Positions 18,207-26,770 of a stretch of DNA of 64,000 nt are shown here, in pieces; position 1 is the stretch's first letter, and the number at the start of each line of letters is the position of its first letter. The DNA lies in contig NZ_AP028066.1 of the NCBI RefSeq assembly GCF_030297135.1, positions 744,001-808,000 of the forward strand, in the 5' to 3' direction. The position numbers and the translations under genes were made by a program. The stretch comes from Pseudoalteromonas apostichopi. GTDB taxonomy: Bacteria > Pseudomonadota > Gammaproteobacteria > Enterobacterales > Alteromonadaceae. The notes under the pieces are model-generated. The model searched no databases. It was not told where the DNA came from and saw nothing but the letters and a program-made list of their open reading frames with translations.

Positions 18207-19424
18207 ATGGCCACAGTTAACTTTAAAAGCTCTGCTTTTCTTAAGCAGCATATCCAAGATACGCTTGCTTTTTATCACCCACACTGTGTTGATTATTCAG
18301 CTCATGGCTTAGCTGGTTTTTATCAATTTTTTAAAAATAATGGCGCGATTTACGATAAACACACTCGCCATTTAGTATCGAGTACACGCTTTGTTTTTAA
18401 CTACGCAATGGCGTACATCGAGTTCAAAGACCCTGAATATTTAAGCCTCACTAAACATGGTTTAGCCCACCTTGAACATGCCCATAAGCAAGCATCCGGT
18501 GGTTACGCTTGGCTTATAAAACAAGATAACAACGGCAAAGTGAGTGTTTTAGACGATACCAACCATTGTTATGGGCTTGCCTTTGTAATGCTTGCCAATG
18601 CAGTTGCTTTAAAAGCTGGTGTTAGCGACTGTAAAAATACTATCTCACAAGTATGGGATTTATTAGAGCAACACTATTTTGAACCAAAGTATAATGCCTA
18701 TTTAGATGAACAAAATGCCGATTTTAGCTGTACAGATGAGTATCGAGGGCAAAATGCCAATATGCATTTATGCGAAGCTCTTCTCATGTGTTTTGAAGCA
18801 ACATATGAACAGCGTTATTTAGAGCGCGCGAAAGAGCTAGCCAAAACTTTCACAGTTAAACTAGCAGCATACAGCCAGCAGTTTGTGTGGGAGCACTACT
18901 CTAAAAACTGGCAAATTGATTTAGATTACAATAAAGATGACCCGCAGCATTTATTTAGACCATGGGGCTTTCAACCTGGACATCAAACAGAGTGGGCAAA
19001 ACTGTTACTTATTTTGAACCGCCACATTAATGAACCTTGGCTGGTGACTAGGGCGAAAAGCCTTTTTGATGAAACTCTAAGCATTGCGTGGGATCATCAA
19101 CATGGTGGTATTTTTTATGGCTTTGCACCAGACAAACAAATTTGTGATAGCGATAAATACTTTTGGGTGCAGGCCGAATCACTAGCCGCAGCAGCCCTAC
19201 TCGCTGATGCCACAAATGATGAAAGCTATTGGCAATGGTACGAAAAAATTTGGCAGTACAGTTGGCAACATATGGTAGATCACCGATATGGTGCTTGGTA
19301 CCGTATTTTATCAGCAGAAAATCTGCCTTACAGTGACGAAAAATCGCCAGCAGGCAAAACCGACTATCATACTATGGGTGCCTGCTACGAAGTATTAAGA
19401 ACCTTAACCTTGAGGAATGCATAA
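18207..19424 (+). CDS. N-acylglucosamine 2-epimerase-family sugar isomerase, probable mannose isomerase, 405 aa
   Basis: An alpha6/alpha6-barrel protein of the AGE family. Conserved segments include CYGLAFVMLANA, NANMHLCEALL, FQPGHQTEWAKLL and KYFWVQAES, with the His and Glu residues used in aldose-ketose isomerisation. Length is usual for mannose isomerase (about 400 aa). With the transporter and the downstream kinase it would convert mannose to fructose for phosphorylation. The stop overlaps the kinase ATG by one base. Substrate could instead be another hexose or a mannoside-derived sugar. Confidence 0.82.
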   Translation: MATVNFKSSAFLKQHIQDTLAFYHPHCVDYSAHGLAGFYQFFKNNGAIYDKHTRHLVSSTRFVFNYAMAYIEFKDPEYLSLTKHGLAHLEHAHKQASGGYAWLIKQDNNGKVSVLDDTNHCYGLAFVMLANAVALKAGVSDCKNTISQVWDLLEQHYFEPKYNAYLDEQNADFSCTDEYRGQNANMHLCEALLMCFEATYEQRYLERAKELAKTFTVKLAAYSQQFVWEHYSKNWQIDLDYNKDDPQHLFRPWGFQPGHQTEWAKLLLILNRHINEPWLVTRAKSLFDETLSIAWDHQHGGIFYGFAPDKQICDSDKYFWVQAESLAAAALLADATNDESYWQWYEKIWQYSWQHMVDHRYGAWYRILSAENLPYSDEKSPAGKTDYHTMGACYEVLRTLTLRNA

Positions 19425-20377
19425 TGAGTTTAGTGTGTTTTGGCGAAGCATTAATCGACTTTTTATCAGATGGTAAACAACCTGAATCATTTACTAAATA
19501 CGCAGGTGGCGCACCTGCCAATGTGGCTGTTGCAGCTGCAAAACTAGGCCTAAACACCAGCTTTTGTGGCATGTTAGGCGATGATATGTTTGGTCACTTT
19601 ATTAAACAAGAGCTTGACCAACATGCGGTAAACACTGATTACTGTACATTCACTGATGCTGCTAAAACAGCGCTGGCGTTTGTATCACTCGATGAAAGTG
19701 GCGAGCGCTCGTTTAGCTTTTATCGCCCACCAGCAGCTGACTTACTGTATCGCGTAGACGACTTTGACCATGCAATGTTCTCAAGTCACGCTATTATGCA
19801 TGTATGCAGCAACAGTCTCACTGAGCACAACATCTATCAAACAACTATTTATGGCTTAACTCAGGCGAAAAAAGCCGGTGCAATTTGTAGTTTTGATATG
19901 AATTTACGCGAAAACCTATGGCCAAGCATGCGCCATACGCTAGATAGAATGTGGCATGTTATTTCACTGGCAGATATCGTCAAACTATCATTTGAAGAAC
20001 TTGAGTTTTTAAATCAAAAGAGCCATCAAGCAATGCCACTGGAACATACCATTGATACCATTTTAAAGGCAGGTGTAACTTGTTTGCTTGTTACCAATGG
20101 CGGTGAAGCAATCAGCTTTTATCATGCTGACTTTAAAGGCCAAGTAAGTCCACCTGCTACAAAAGTGGTTGATACCACTGCCGCAGGCGACGCTTTTATT
20201 GGCGGTATGCTGTCTAGAATTGGTCAGCACTGTGAAAACAAACAAAGCTTTAAAGAGTTTTGCCAAACCCAAGCTAATATTGAACAAACCATTGCTTACG
20301 CTGCTAAAGCCGGCGCTTTTGCTGTAAGCCGTTATGGTGCCTTTGCATCATTACCTAGCGCCGAAGATCTTCTATAA
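19424..20377 (+). CDS. PfkB-family sugar kinase, probable fructokinase, 317 aa
   Basis: Ribokinase/PfkB fold with the N-terminal glycine motif GGAPANVAVAAAKLG (about residues 28-42) and the C-terminal ATP/catalytic motif DTTAAGDAFIGG (about 242-253, Asp as base). It probably phosphorylates the fructose made by the upstream isomerase. Its start overlaps the isomerase stop (TAATG), indicating translational coupling. Confidence 0.87.
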   Translation: MSLVCFGEALIDFLSDGKQPESFTKYAGGAPANVAVAAAKLGLNTSFCGMLGDDMFGHFIKQELDQHAVNTDYCTFTDAAKTALAFVSLDESGERSFSFYRPPAADLLYRVDDFDHAMFSSHAIMHVCSNSLTEHNIYQTTIYGLTQAKKAGAICSFDMNLRENLWPSMRHTLDRMWHVISLADIVKLSFEELEFLNQKSHQAMPLEHTIDTILKAGVTCLLVTNGGEAISFYHADFKGQVSPPATKVVDTTAAGDAFIGGMLSRIGQHCENKQSFKEFCQTQANIEQTIAYAAKAGAFAVSRYGAFASLPSAEDLL

Positions 20378-20402
20378 CCACTCATAATTGCTTACAAATC
20401 TA

Positions 20403-20429
20403 TTAAGCACTCTAGTGGAGAGTGCTTAA
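20403..20429 (+). terminator. Perfect 11-bp hairpin after the sugar operon
   Basis: TTAAGCACTCT/AGAGTGCTTAA with a 5-nt loop lies 26 bp after the kinase stop. Only a weak T-rich stretch follows, so termination is likely but not certain. Confidence 0.55.
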
Positions 20430-20477
20430 ATTTCATGGTATGTTTTTCAACTAATTAAAGAAAAAGGAATTCATCCT

Positions 20478-22214
20478 ATGAATAATAAGCTTCTAGCTGG
20501 GGGCGCGATTGCCATTGTTGCAGGTGCGTTGTTGTACTCACAAAACAAAGCCAGTGTTGATGTAGATTTACCTGAGCTTGCTTATGTACCAGCCGATACG
20601 GCGGTTTTTTATGGTCAACTTAAGCCGTTTCCGTACAGCAAGTATTTTGCGCTTATGCCAGATGCAATGAAAGGTACTAGCGATTTAACGCCCGTTATTG
20701 CTGAGCTTAAAACAGTTGATGATAAGAATGCCCTTTTCCTTGCATCACTGATGGAAAAATACCAGCAATCACTGAGCTCTTACGATGCCTTTAAATCGAT
20801 TTGGGGCTTTGGTGACGACTACAAAGGGATGATGTATGCGCAAGGTTTAATGCCTATTGTGCGCTTTCAGGTCGCAGATCAAAGCAGTATTATCAATAGT
20901 ATTAAACAAGCTGCTGATGAAGCAGGTATTGCTTATACAACAGAAAGCCTTGAAGGCGTTAGCTACACGCGCTTTGCCATTGAACTTGAAGGGCTAGATA
21001 ACTTCAACCTAATAGCATCAGCTCACAACAATTGGGCTACCTTAACGCTGACTACCTCGCTTTCTAACGATCAAGACTTACGTATTGCCCTTGGCGTAGA
21101 AAAACCAGCTCAATCACTGGCTGAGACTAAAAAACTACCTGAGCTTATTAAAACTTTCTCGCTTGATGGTAACTCGGTTGGCTTTGTCGATCATCAACGC
21201 ATCGCCAATGCTGTAACAGGCAAAGAAGACTCTCGTTTACACCAGATGCTAAAAGAGCTTCTTGATAAAGCGCAGCAATCAAATGCCTTAGCAGCGATTT
21301 CAACACCACAGTGTCAGGATGATATTGCTGCTATTGCCGCTAAATGGCCCGCGACAGTATCAGGCACAACAAAAACACGTATTACAGCCGACTACGCCGA
21401 CTTTGACGTAAAAGCAGTGCTGCAAAGCACTGATCAAGACTTACTTAATACTCTGCAAGCCGTGCGTGGTTTTGTACCAAAACACACCACACAGCTTGAT
21501 GGCCAAATGATGAGCGTTGCTTATGGTATTGATGTAGCAAAAGTACTGCCACTGGCCAATACGCTAACCGGTGCAATTAAATCAGCTGAGTTTAACTGTG
21601 GCCCGATTGTCGCACTACAAAATGAAATGCAAGATGTGAGTACTGCGGGGCTTGCTATGGTGTCGGGTTTTGCAAATGGCGTACAAGGCATGAGTGTCAG
21701 CGTTCAAGATGCTGCATTTACCATTGATGACTACAACGGCCCACAAATTGATAAGCTTGATGCCATCATGACCCTTTCTGCAACCGATGCTCATGGCCTT
21801 TATTCTATTGCGCAAGGTTTTGTACCGCCACTTGCTAACATTAAACTGCCAGCCAATGGTGATGCTGTGTTGATCAATGAATACATTCCATCGCCTGTGC
21901 CACTTAACTTTGATATTAAAATGGCGCTGAAAGGCAATCATATTGTGGTTTTCACGGGCGATAAATCAGCACAAATTGCCGAGACTTTAGAGTCGCAAAG
22001 TGTTACTAAAAATGGCTTTGTGAACATGGCATTCGACGTGCAAAAAATCCTATTACCTTTGCTTGATACGATTGCTGCAACGGGTCAATTATCTGATGAA
22101 GAAATGGCTGAGCTTGATACGCTACGGGAGCAACCTGTCGGTGTTTATTTTGCCACAGACATTACCGACAACGGCATTGGCCTTGAAAGTAACGTACAAA
22201 TTACTAAAAAGTAG
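20478..22214 (+). CDS. Conserved envelope protein of unknown function, 578 aa
   Basis: The N-terminal hydrophobic segment (residues 6-20, LAGGAIAIVAGALLY) is a signal anchor, so the bulk is probably periplasmic. The rest is a mix of alpha and beta segments without motifs I recognise; two cysteines (about 276 and 374) could pair. An AAAGGAA site precedes the ATG. It is flanked by its own terminators, so it is a single-gene unit. I cannot assign a function. Confidence 0.75.
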   Translation: MNNKLLAGGAIAIVAGALLYSQNKASVDVDLPELAYVPADTAVFYGQLKPFPYSKYFALMPDAMKGTSDLTPVIAELKTVDDKNALFLASLMEKYQQSLSSYDAFKSIWGFGDDYKGMMYAQGLMPIVRFQVADQSSIINSIKQAADEAGIAYTTESLEGVSYTRFAIELEGLDNFNLIASAHNNWATLTLTTSLSNDQDLRIALGVEKPAQSLAETKKLPELIKTFSLDGNSVGFVDHQRIANAVTGKEDSRLHQMLKELLDKAQQSNALAAISTPQCQDDIAAIAAKWPATVSGTTKTRITADYADFDVKAVLQSTDQDLLNTLQAVRGFVPKHTTQLDGQMMSVAYGIDVAKVLPLANTLTGAIKSAEFNCGPIVALQNEMQDVSTAGLAMVSGFANGVQGMSVSVQDAAFTIDDYNGPQIDKLDAIMTLSATDAHGLYSIAQGFVPPLANIKLPANGDAVLINEYIPSPVPLNFDIKMALKGNHIVVFTGDKSAQIAETLESQSVTKNGFVNMAFDVQKILLPLLDTIAATGQLSDEEMAELDTLREQPVGVYFATDITDNGIGLESNVQITKK

Positions 22215-22235
22215 CTTTTGAATTTGAACCTGAAA

Positions 22236-22262
22236 AGAGCGCTATTTAGCGCTCTTTTTTTG
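22236..22262 (+). terminator. Terminator after the 578-aa gene
   Basis: AGAGCGCTA/TAGCGCTCT, a 9-bp perfect stem with a 2-nt spacer, followed by seven T. It overlaps the 3' end of the convergent methyltransferase gene, whose stop codon lies inside the hairpin. Confidence 0.85.
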
Positions 22263-22766
22263 TTGCCATTTAAGTGAGTTGTTGGTGTCTCGACTATTAC
22301 AAATGGTGTCGTTTGAACTCTCAATACCACCAAGTTTGGCAAGTCGGTCGTACAGCACAACATTGCATGTCGCGGCTAGATTCATACAGCCTATGGTTGG
22401 CACATACACTACTTCATCACACCATTTCAGCACATCTTTACTGACCGAACCATCTTCTGGGCCAAATACATAAAATGCGTTTTCAGGGTGCTTAAATTCA
22501 GGCAGTGGTGTTGCACCTTCAACAAGCTCAATCACCACCGTTGTGGCACCTTCAGGCTTTGCTTGCTCTAGGCTTTCAACTTGCGTAAGTGGAATATGCT
22601 CAAGCACATTTTTGGTATCGGTGTGATACTTATTAGCTCGTAAATAGCGGCTACCAGTAAAAAACACTTGCTTGGCATTGTAACAACCCGCGGCACGTAA
22701 TACGCCACCCACATTAGTTGGGCTTTTTGGGTTTAACAGGCCAATGCTTGCTTTAAGTGCGCTCAT
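22242..22766 (-). CDS. SpoU/TrmH-family RNA 2'-O-methyltransferase, 174 aa
   Basis: A compact SPOUT domain with the three family motifs: PKSPTNVGGVLRAAGCY (about 13-29), FGPEDGSVS (about 101-109) and VYVPTIGCMNLAATCNVVLYDR (about 119-140), which form the knotted SAM site. It probably methylates a tRNA or rRNA ribose. The C-terminal 25 residues are polar and run into the convergent terminator. The start codon shares its first base with the stop of the upstream YcgN gene. Confidence 0.85.
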   Translation of the reverse strand: MSALKASIGLLNPKSPTNVGGVLRAAGCYNAKQVFFTGSRYLRANKYHTDTKNVLEHIPLTQVESLEQAKPEGATTVVIELVEGATPLPEFKHPENAFYVFGPEDGSVSKDVLKWCDEVVYVPTIGCMNLAATCNVVLYDRLAKLGGIESSNDTICNSRDTNNSLKWQQKKSAK

Positions 22767-23275
22767 TAATCAATGTCTCTGGTTGGCCATTCGGCCACAT
22801 AAAGATCAAAGTCATCTAGGTCTACGTCGCAGTCTTTCACTGTTTTGTCACGCACCGAAATACCCAGCTCATGCATCATGTCTTTACTACCACCGTTCAA
22901 TAACGGGTGCCAAGACGCAAGGCCACGGCCTTCGTAAAGGCGACGGTAGCTACAGCTTTGCGGCATAAAAAAGATATCTTTGAGGTTTTCTTTAGTGAGC
23001 TTTACACATGAAGGCACCAAGGTTTGGCGATTCGCATATTCGCTGCAACCACAGGTGTCGTTGTCTAGGTATTGGCAAACGATATTAGTGAAGATGAGTT
23101 CTTCACCCTCGCGAAGTTGATCCGTTGCGGTAAATTCATCTTCGTCTTCACTGTCGATAAATGTGTTTAAACAACATTTACCACAGCCGTCACAAATGGC
23201 TTCCCATTCGGGTTGTGACATTTGCTCAAGCGAGCGCTTAAGCCAAAATTGATCTTCTAACATGGTATTACTCAA
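22766..23275 (-). CDS. ycgN: YcgN-family cysteine-cluster protein (UPF0260), 169 aa
   Basis: The CxxCGKCC cluster near the N terminus (ICDGCGKCC, about 27-35) with further Cys at CQYLDNDTCGC and SCVKL matches the Zn/Fe cysteine-cluster family PF03692. Its function is unknown. It overlaps the methyltransferase gene by one base, so both are in one operon. Confidence 0.88.
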   Translation of the reverse strand: MSNTMLEDQFWLKRSLEQMSQPEWEAICDGCGKCCLNTFIDSEDEDEFTATDQLREGEELIFTNIVCQYLDNDTCGCSEYANRQTLVPSCVKLTKENLKDIFFMPQSCSYRRLYEGRGLASWHPLLNGGSKDMMHELGISVRDKTVKDCDVDLDDFDLYVAEWPTRDID

Positions 23276-23280
23276 AGCCC

Positions 23281-23329
23281 CTAAACAGCGCGCATTCTAG
23301 CGTAAAGCCAGCATGCGCGCAAAGTTTAG
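23281..23329 (-). terminator. Nested palindrome between DUF885 gene and ycgN
   Basis: Outer arms CTAAAC/GTTTAG and inner arms GCGCGCAT/ATGCGCGC enclose a 17-nt loop. It fills the 58-bp gap after the DUF885 stop. It lacks a clear T-run, so it may terminate weakly or stabilise the upstream mRNA. Confidence 0.4.
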
Positions 23330-23333
23330 CGTG

Positions 23334-25157
23334 TTACTTTTGCTCGTTAACCCAGCGCTTAATTTTCTCTTCAAGAATTGGCATAGGTAATGCGCCATCA
23401 ATCAGAACTTGCGTATGGAAGGCTTTAATGTCGAACTTATCACCAAGCTCTTTGCTCGCGTAGTTACGTAGTTCTTGAATTTTGAACTGACCTAACTTGT
23501 ACGATAGCGCTTGGCCCGGCCATGCAATGTAACGCTCAACTTCGGCGATAATGTCACTTTCGGCCATTGATGAGTTTGCCAACATGTAATCAATACCTTG
23601 TTGACGTGTCCAACCTTTCGCATGGAAACCAGTATCAAGCACTAAGCGCATTGCACGTAATTGCTCATCTGATAAACGGCCGTACCACATGTAAGGGTCA
23701 GTGAATAAGCCAAGCTCTTTACCTAAGCTTTCTGCATACAATGCCCAACCTTCTGCAAATACCGTGTAGCCACCGAATTTACGGAACAGCGGTAATCCTT
23801 CAATTTCTTGTTGCAAGGCAATTTGAAAGTGGTGACCCGGCGCTGCTTCGTGAATAGACAAGGTTTCAAGTAAAAACTTAGGCTGTGCTTTTAAGTTAAA
23901 GGTATTGATATAGAAAATACCTGGGCGTGAACCATCTGGTGCTGGCGACTGATAAGATGCACCCGCAGCAGATTCTGCGCGGAAATCTTCAACTGCTTTT
24001 ACAACGTATGGCGCTTTTGGCGCAATATCGAACATTTGCGGCAGCTTAGCATCAATTTTTTCTTTTACTGCTTCGTACGCAGCAATTAACTCTTCTGGCG
24101 TATCGTAGTAAAACTCATCTGAAGTTCTTAAGTGTTCAAAAAACGCTTTTAAATCGCCTTCGAAACCGACAGTCTCTTTGACTTTTTTCATCTCAGATAA
24201 AATACGCGATACTTCGCTTAAGCCAATATCATGAATTTCATCGGCGTTTAAGCTCAGCGTTGTATGCTGTTTAATTTGATACTCATACCATGCTTTACCA
24301 TTTGGCAGGTCGCTGTAACCAATGCTTTCACGGGCATTTGGAATATATTCATTCGCTAAAAAGTCAGCCATTTTTTGATACGCCGGCACTAAACGCTCGC
24401 TGATCATCGCTGTGTACGCGCTTGTAAGCTGTGCTTTTTGTTCATCGCTGAAAGACTCAGGTAACTGAGCAATTGGCCCCCAGAATAATGACTCTTCTGG
24501 TTTTTCTACAATATGAGTTTGAAATTGTGGTAATAGTTTTTCAGCAAGCGGCTTAGGAAGAACGACTTTGTCTTTCATGCCTTGGCGCATTGATTGCTCA
24601 ACACTGTCTAACCAAGCGATGAAACCATCAGCACGTTTTTCAAATGCTTGATAATCTTCAACGGTGTTAAAAGGCTGTGCACTTTGCCCAGAACCTAATG
24701 CAGCAAAGGTATTATGCGCCCCACCCATTTGGTTAATTGGCATTAAGTAACTTGGAAACTGAGCGCCTTCAATCGCAAGATCTAAATCGCGGGCTAGGAT
24801 TTCGTAGCTCAATAATGACTGACCCGTTAATTGCGCTTTGTCGATATTTGCTAGTTTGTTTTTGTATTCTTTAACAAAGTTAAGCTGCTCGTCGCGGTTT
24901 GCTTTACTAATAGGTGCAATAAATTGGTCGTTATATTCGCTACGGCCAATGTAAGTACCACCAATTGGATTAAACTTTAGGCCTGCTTCAAAGTAGTCTG
25001 CTAGTAATGTATCAAGTTGCTCTGTGGCTGACGTTGCGCTTGGTGCTTGTTTGCTCACCGAAGTGGTTGGTTTTTCGTTTGTTGGCGTTGATTCATTACA
25101 ACCAAGTAATGCAAACATCACTGCCGAACTAAGTAGTGCTAGTTTTACGTTTTTCAT
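23334..25157 (-). CDS. DUF885 family lipoprotein, probable metallopeptidase, 607 aa
   Basis: A lipoprotein signal with lipobox LLGC (Cys about 20) precedes a long helical DUF885 domain. The conserved HEAAPGHH motif (about 431-438) and a Glu in EGWALYAE about 35 residues later form a gluzincin-like zinc site. Related proteins are thought to be carboxypeptidase- or oligopeptidase-like. It probably sits in the periplasmic face of a membrane. It is divergent from the secreted amidohydrolase. Confidence 0.85.
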   Translation of the reverse strand: MKNVKLALLSSAVMFALLGCNESTPTNEKPTTSVSKQAPSATSATEQLDTLLADYFEAGLKFNPIGGTYIGRSEYNDQFIAPISKANRDEQLNFVKEYKNKLANIDKAQLTGQSLLSYEILARDLDLAIEGAQFPSYLMPINQMGGAHNTFAALGSGQSAQPFNTVEDYQAFEKRADGFIAWLDSVEQSMRQGMKDKVVLPKPLAEKLLPQFQTHIVEKPEESLFWGPIAQLPESFSDEQKAQLTSAYTAMISERLVPAYQKMADFLANEYIPNARESIGYSDLPNGKAWYEYQIKQHTTLSLNADEIHDIGLSEVSRILSEMKKVKETVGFEGDLKAFFEHLRTSDEFYYDTPEELIAAYEAVKEKIDAKLPQMFDIAPKAPYVVKAVEDFRAESAAGASYQSPAPDGSRPGIFYINTFNLKAQPKFLLETLSIHEAAPGHHFQIALQQEIEGLPLFRKFGGYTVFAEGWALYAESLGKELGLFTDPYMWYGRLSDEQLRAMRLVLDTGFHAKGWTRQQGIDYMLANSSMAESDIIAEVERYIAWPGQALSYKLGQFKIQELRNYASKELGDKFDIKAFHTQVLIDGALPMPILEEKIKRWVNEQK

Positions 25158-25304
25158 TCTTTCCCTGCCCTTATATTAAGTACGCGTAAATTATGAGGGT
25201 TTAGTTCCCTATTTAGCAAGTATAGCCGTAACTTATCGCAGTTTATTTACACTTTGCAGGCTGATTGCTAGAGTGGCGACTCGACTTACCAATTTTGAAT
25301 AAAA

Positions 25305-26570
25305 ATGAAAAAGACAGTTCTTGCGATTAGCCTAGGCCTTACTTGCCTAACCTCTTTAAATACCTATGCAACAACCTACTTATCGGCAAAAGCCATGGTA
25401 GATGTAAATTCAGGTAAACTGATTAAATCACCACTCATTAGTATAGATAATGGTCAAATTACAGCTGTACAAAGCAATAAACAGCCGAATTTAAAAGACG
25501 GCGATAAGCATGTTCAATTACCAGAGCTGACTTTGGTGCCAGGCTTAATGGATATGCATGTGCATTTAACAAGCGATCCTACCGTGCCGCGCAGTGAGCG
25601 AATTGGTCAATCGATTCCGCGTAAAGCAATCAAAGCGGCGCACTTTGCCGAAAAAACACTGTATGCAGGTTTTACAACGTTGCGTAACTTAGGCGCAGAA
25701 GGCTACAGCGTTATTGCAGTTCGCGATGGCATTAACGCAGGCGACATTGTTGGCCCACGTATTTGGGCGGCTGGCCCGTCGTTAGGTGTTACTGGCGGTC
25801 ACTGCGATAACAACCGTTTACCACCAGAAATGAAATACACCGCCGAAGGCGTTGCTGATGGCCCATGGGCCGTGCGCGCTAAAGTACGTGAAAACATTAA
25901 GTACGGTGCCAATGCCATTAAATTTTGCGCTACAGGCGGGGTATTTTCAAAAGGCACAAAAGTGGGTATTCAACAATATAGCCAAGACGAAATGAACGCC
26001 ATTGTTGACGAAGCTCATTTACGTGGCCTAACCGTGGCAGCCCATGCACACGGTACCAGTGGTATTAAAGCGGCTATTGTTGCCGGTGTAGACAGTGTTG
26101 AGCACGTTAGTTTTGTCGATGACGAAGCCATTAAACTTGCGAAAAAACACGGTACTTGGTTCTCAATGGATATTTACAACACTGAGTACACCCTAGCCTT
26201 TGGTGAACAAAATGGGGTTGCAGAAGAAAACCTCAACAAAGAACGCCAAGTATCTAAAAAGCAACGCGATAGCTTTAGCCGTGCAGTAAAAGCAGGTGTG
26301 AACATGGTATTTGGTACCGATGCGGCGATTTACCCACATGGCGATAACGCGAAGCAGTTTTCGCGTATGGTTGAATTTGGTATGACACCACTGCAAGCAC
26401 TGCAATCTGCCACTATCAACAGCGCTAAGCTGCTTAAAGCTGATGATCAACTTGGGCAAATAAAAAGCGGTTTCTTAGCCGATATTATTGCCGTTAAAGG
26501 CAACCCGCTTGAAAACATTGCAGTACTTGAAGATGTACAATTTGTTATGAAAGACGGCAAAGTTTTTTAA
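25305..26570 (+). CDS. Secreted amidohydrolase, Xaa-Pro dipeptidase/imidazolonepropionase-like, 421 aa
   Basis: A signal peptide (cleavage after NTYA) leads a TIM-barrel amidohydrolase. Metal ligands visible are the HxH of MDMHVH (85-87), a candidate carboxylated Lys in NAIKFCATGG (about 206), His in VAAHAHG (about 245), His in SVEHVSF and Asp in FGTDAAIYPHGD (about 337). Periplasmic members of this group cleave dipeptides with C-terminal proline or related amides. It is next to another predicted peptidase (DUF885), which fits peptide degradation. Confidence 0.85.
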   Translation: MKKTVLAISLGLTCLTSLNTYATTYLSAKAMVDVNSGKLIKSPLISIDNGQITAVQSNKQPNLKDGDKHVQLPELTLVPGLMDMHVHLTSDPTVPRSERIGQSIPRKAIKAAHFAEKTLYAGFTTLRNLGAEGYSVIAVRDGINAGDIVGPRIWAAGPSLGVTGGHCDNNRLPPEMKYTAEGVADGPWAVRAKVRENIKYGANAIKFCATGGVFSKGTKVGIQQYSQDEMNAIVDEAHLRGLTVAAHAHGTSGIKAAIVAGVDSVEHVSFVDDEAIKLAKKHGTWFSMDIYNTEYTLAFGEQNGVAEENLNKERQVSKKQRDSFSRAVKAGVNMVFGTDAAIYPHGDNAKQFSRMVEFGMTPLQALQSATINSAKLLKADDQLGQIKSGFLADIIAVKGNPLENIAVLEDVQFVMKDGKVF

Positions 26571-26581
26571 ATAAGCTAACA

Positions 26582-26609
26582 TGCTGGCTTTGCATGAGTG
26601 AAGTCAGCA
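26582..26609 (+). terminator. Hairpin after the amidohydrolase gene
   Basis: TGCTGGCTT and AAGTCAGCA pair with one G-T wobble around a 10-nt loop, 12 bp after the stop; a moderately T-rich stretch follows. Confidence 0.45.
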
Positions 26610-26717
26610 ACTTTCCTTTGTATCCATATCGTAAACAAAATCACCAACAACAAAACCAATTATTAACAACTTGTATCCAATCAAAGAAATTACCCAAAAC
26701 AGATAAATAAAACTTGA

Positions 26718-26743
26718 AATGAAAATAGCTCGCATTATCATTA
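26718..26743. promoter_or_regulatory. Possible Fur box before the siderophore receptor
   Basis: TGAAAAT (26720-26726) and ATTATCA (26734-26740) are an inverted pair close to Fur half-sites (TGATAAT), but with a 7-bp rather than the usual 1-bp spacer. It lies about 30 bp upstream of the receptor ATG, a sensible place for iron repression. The match is weak. Confidence 0.3.
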
Positions 26744-26770
26744 GCGAAAAACTTCGACTAATTACCTATA

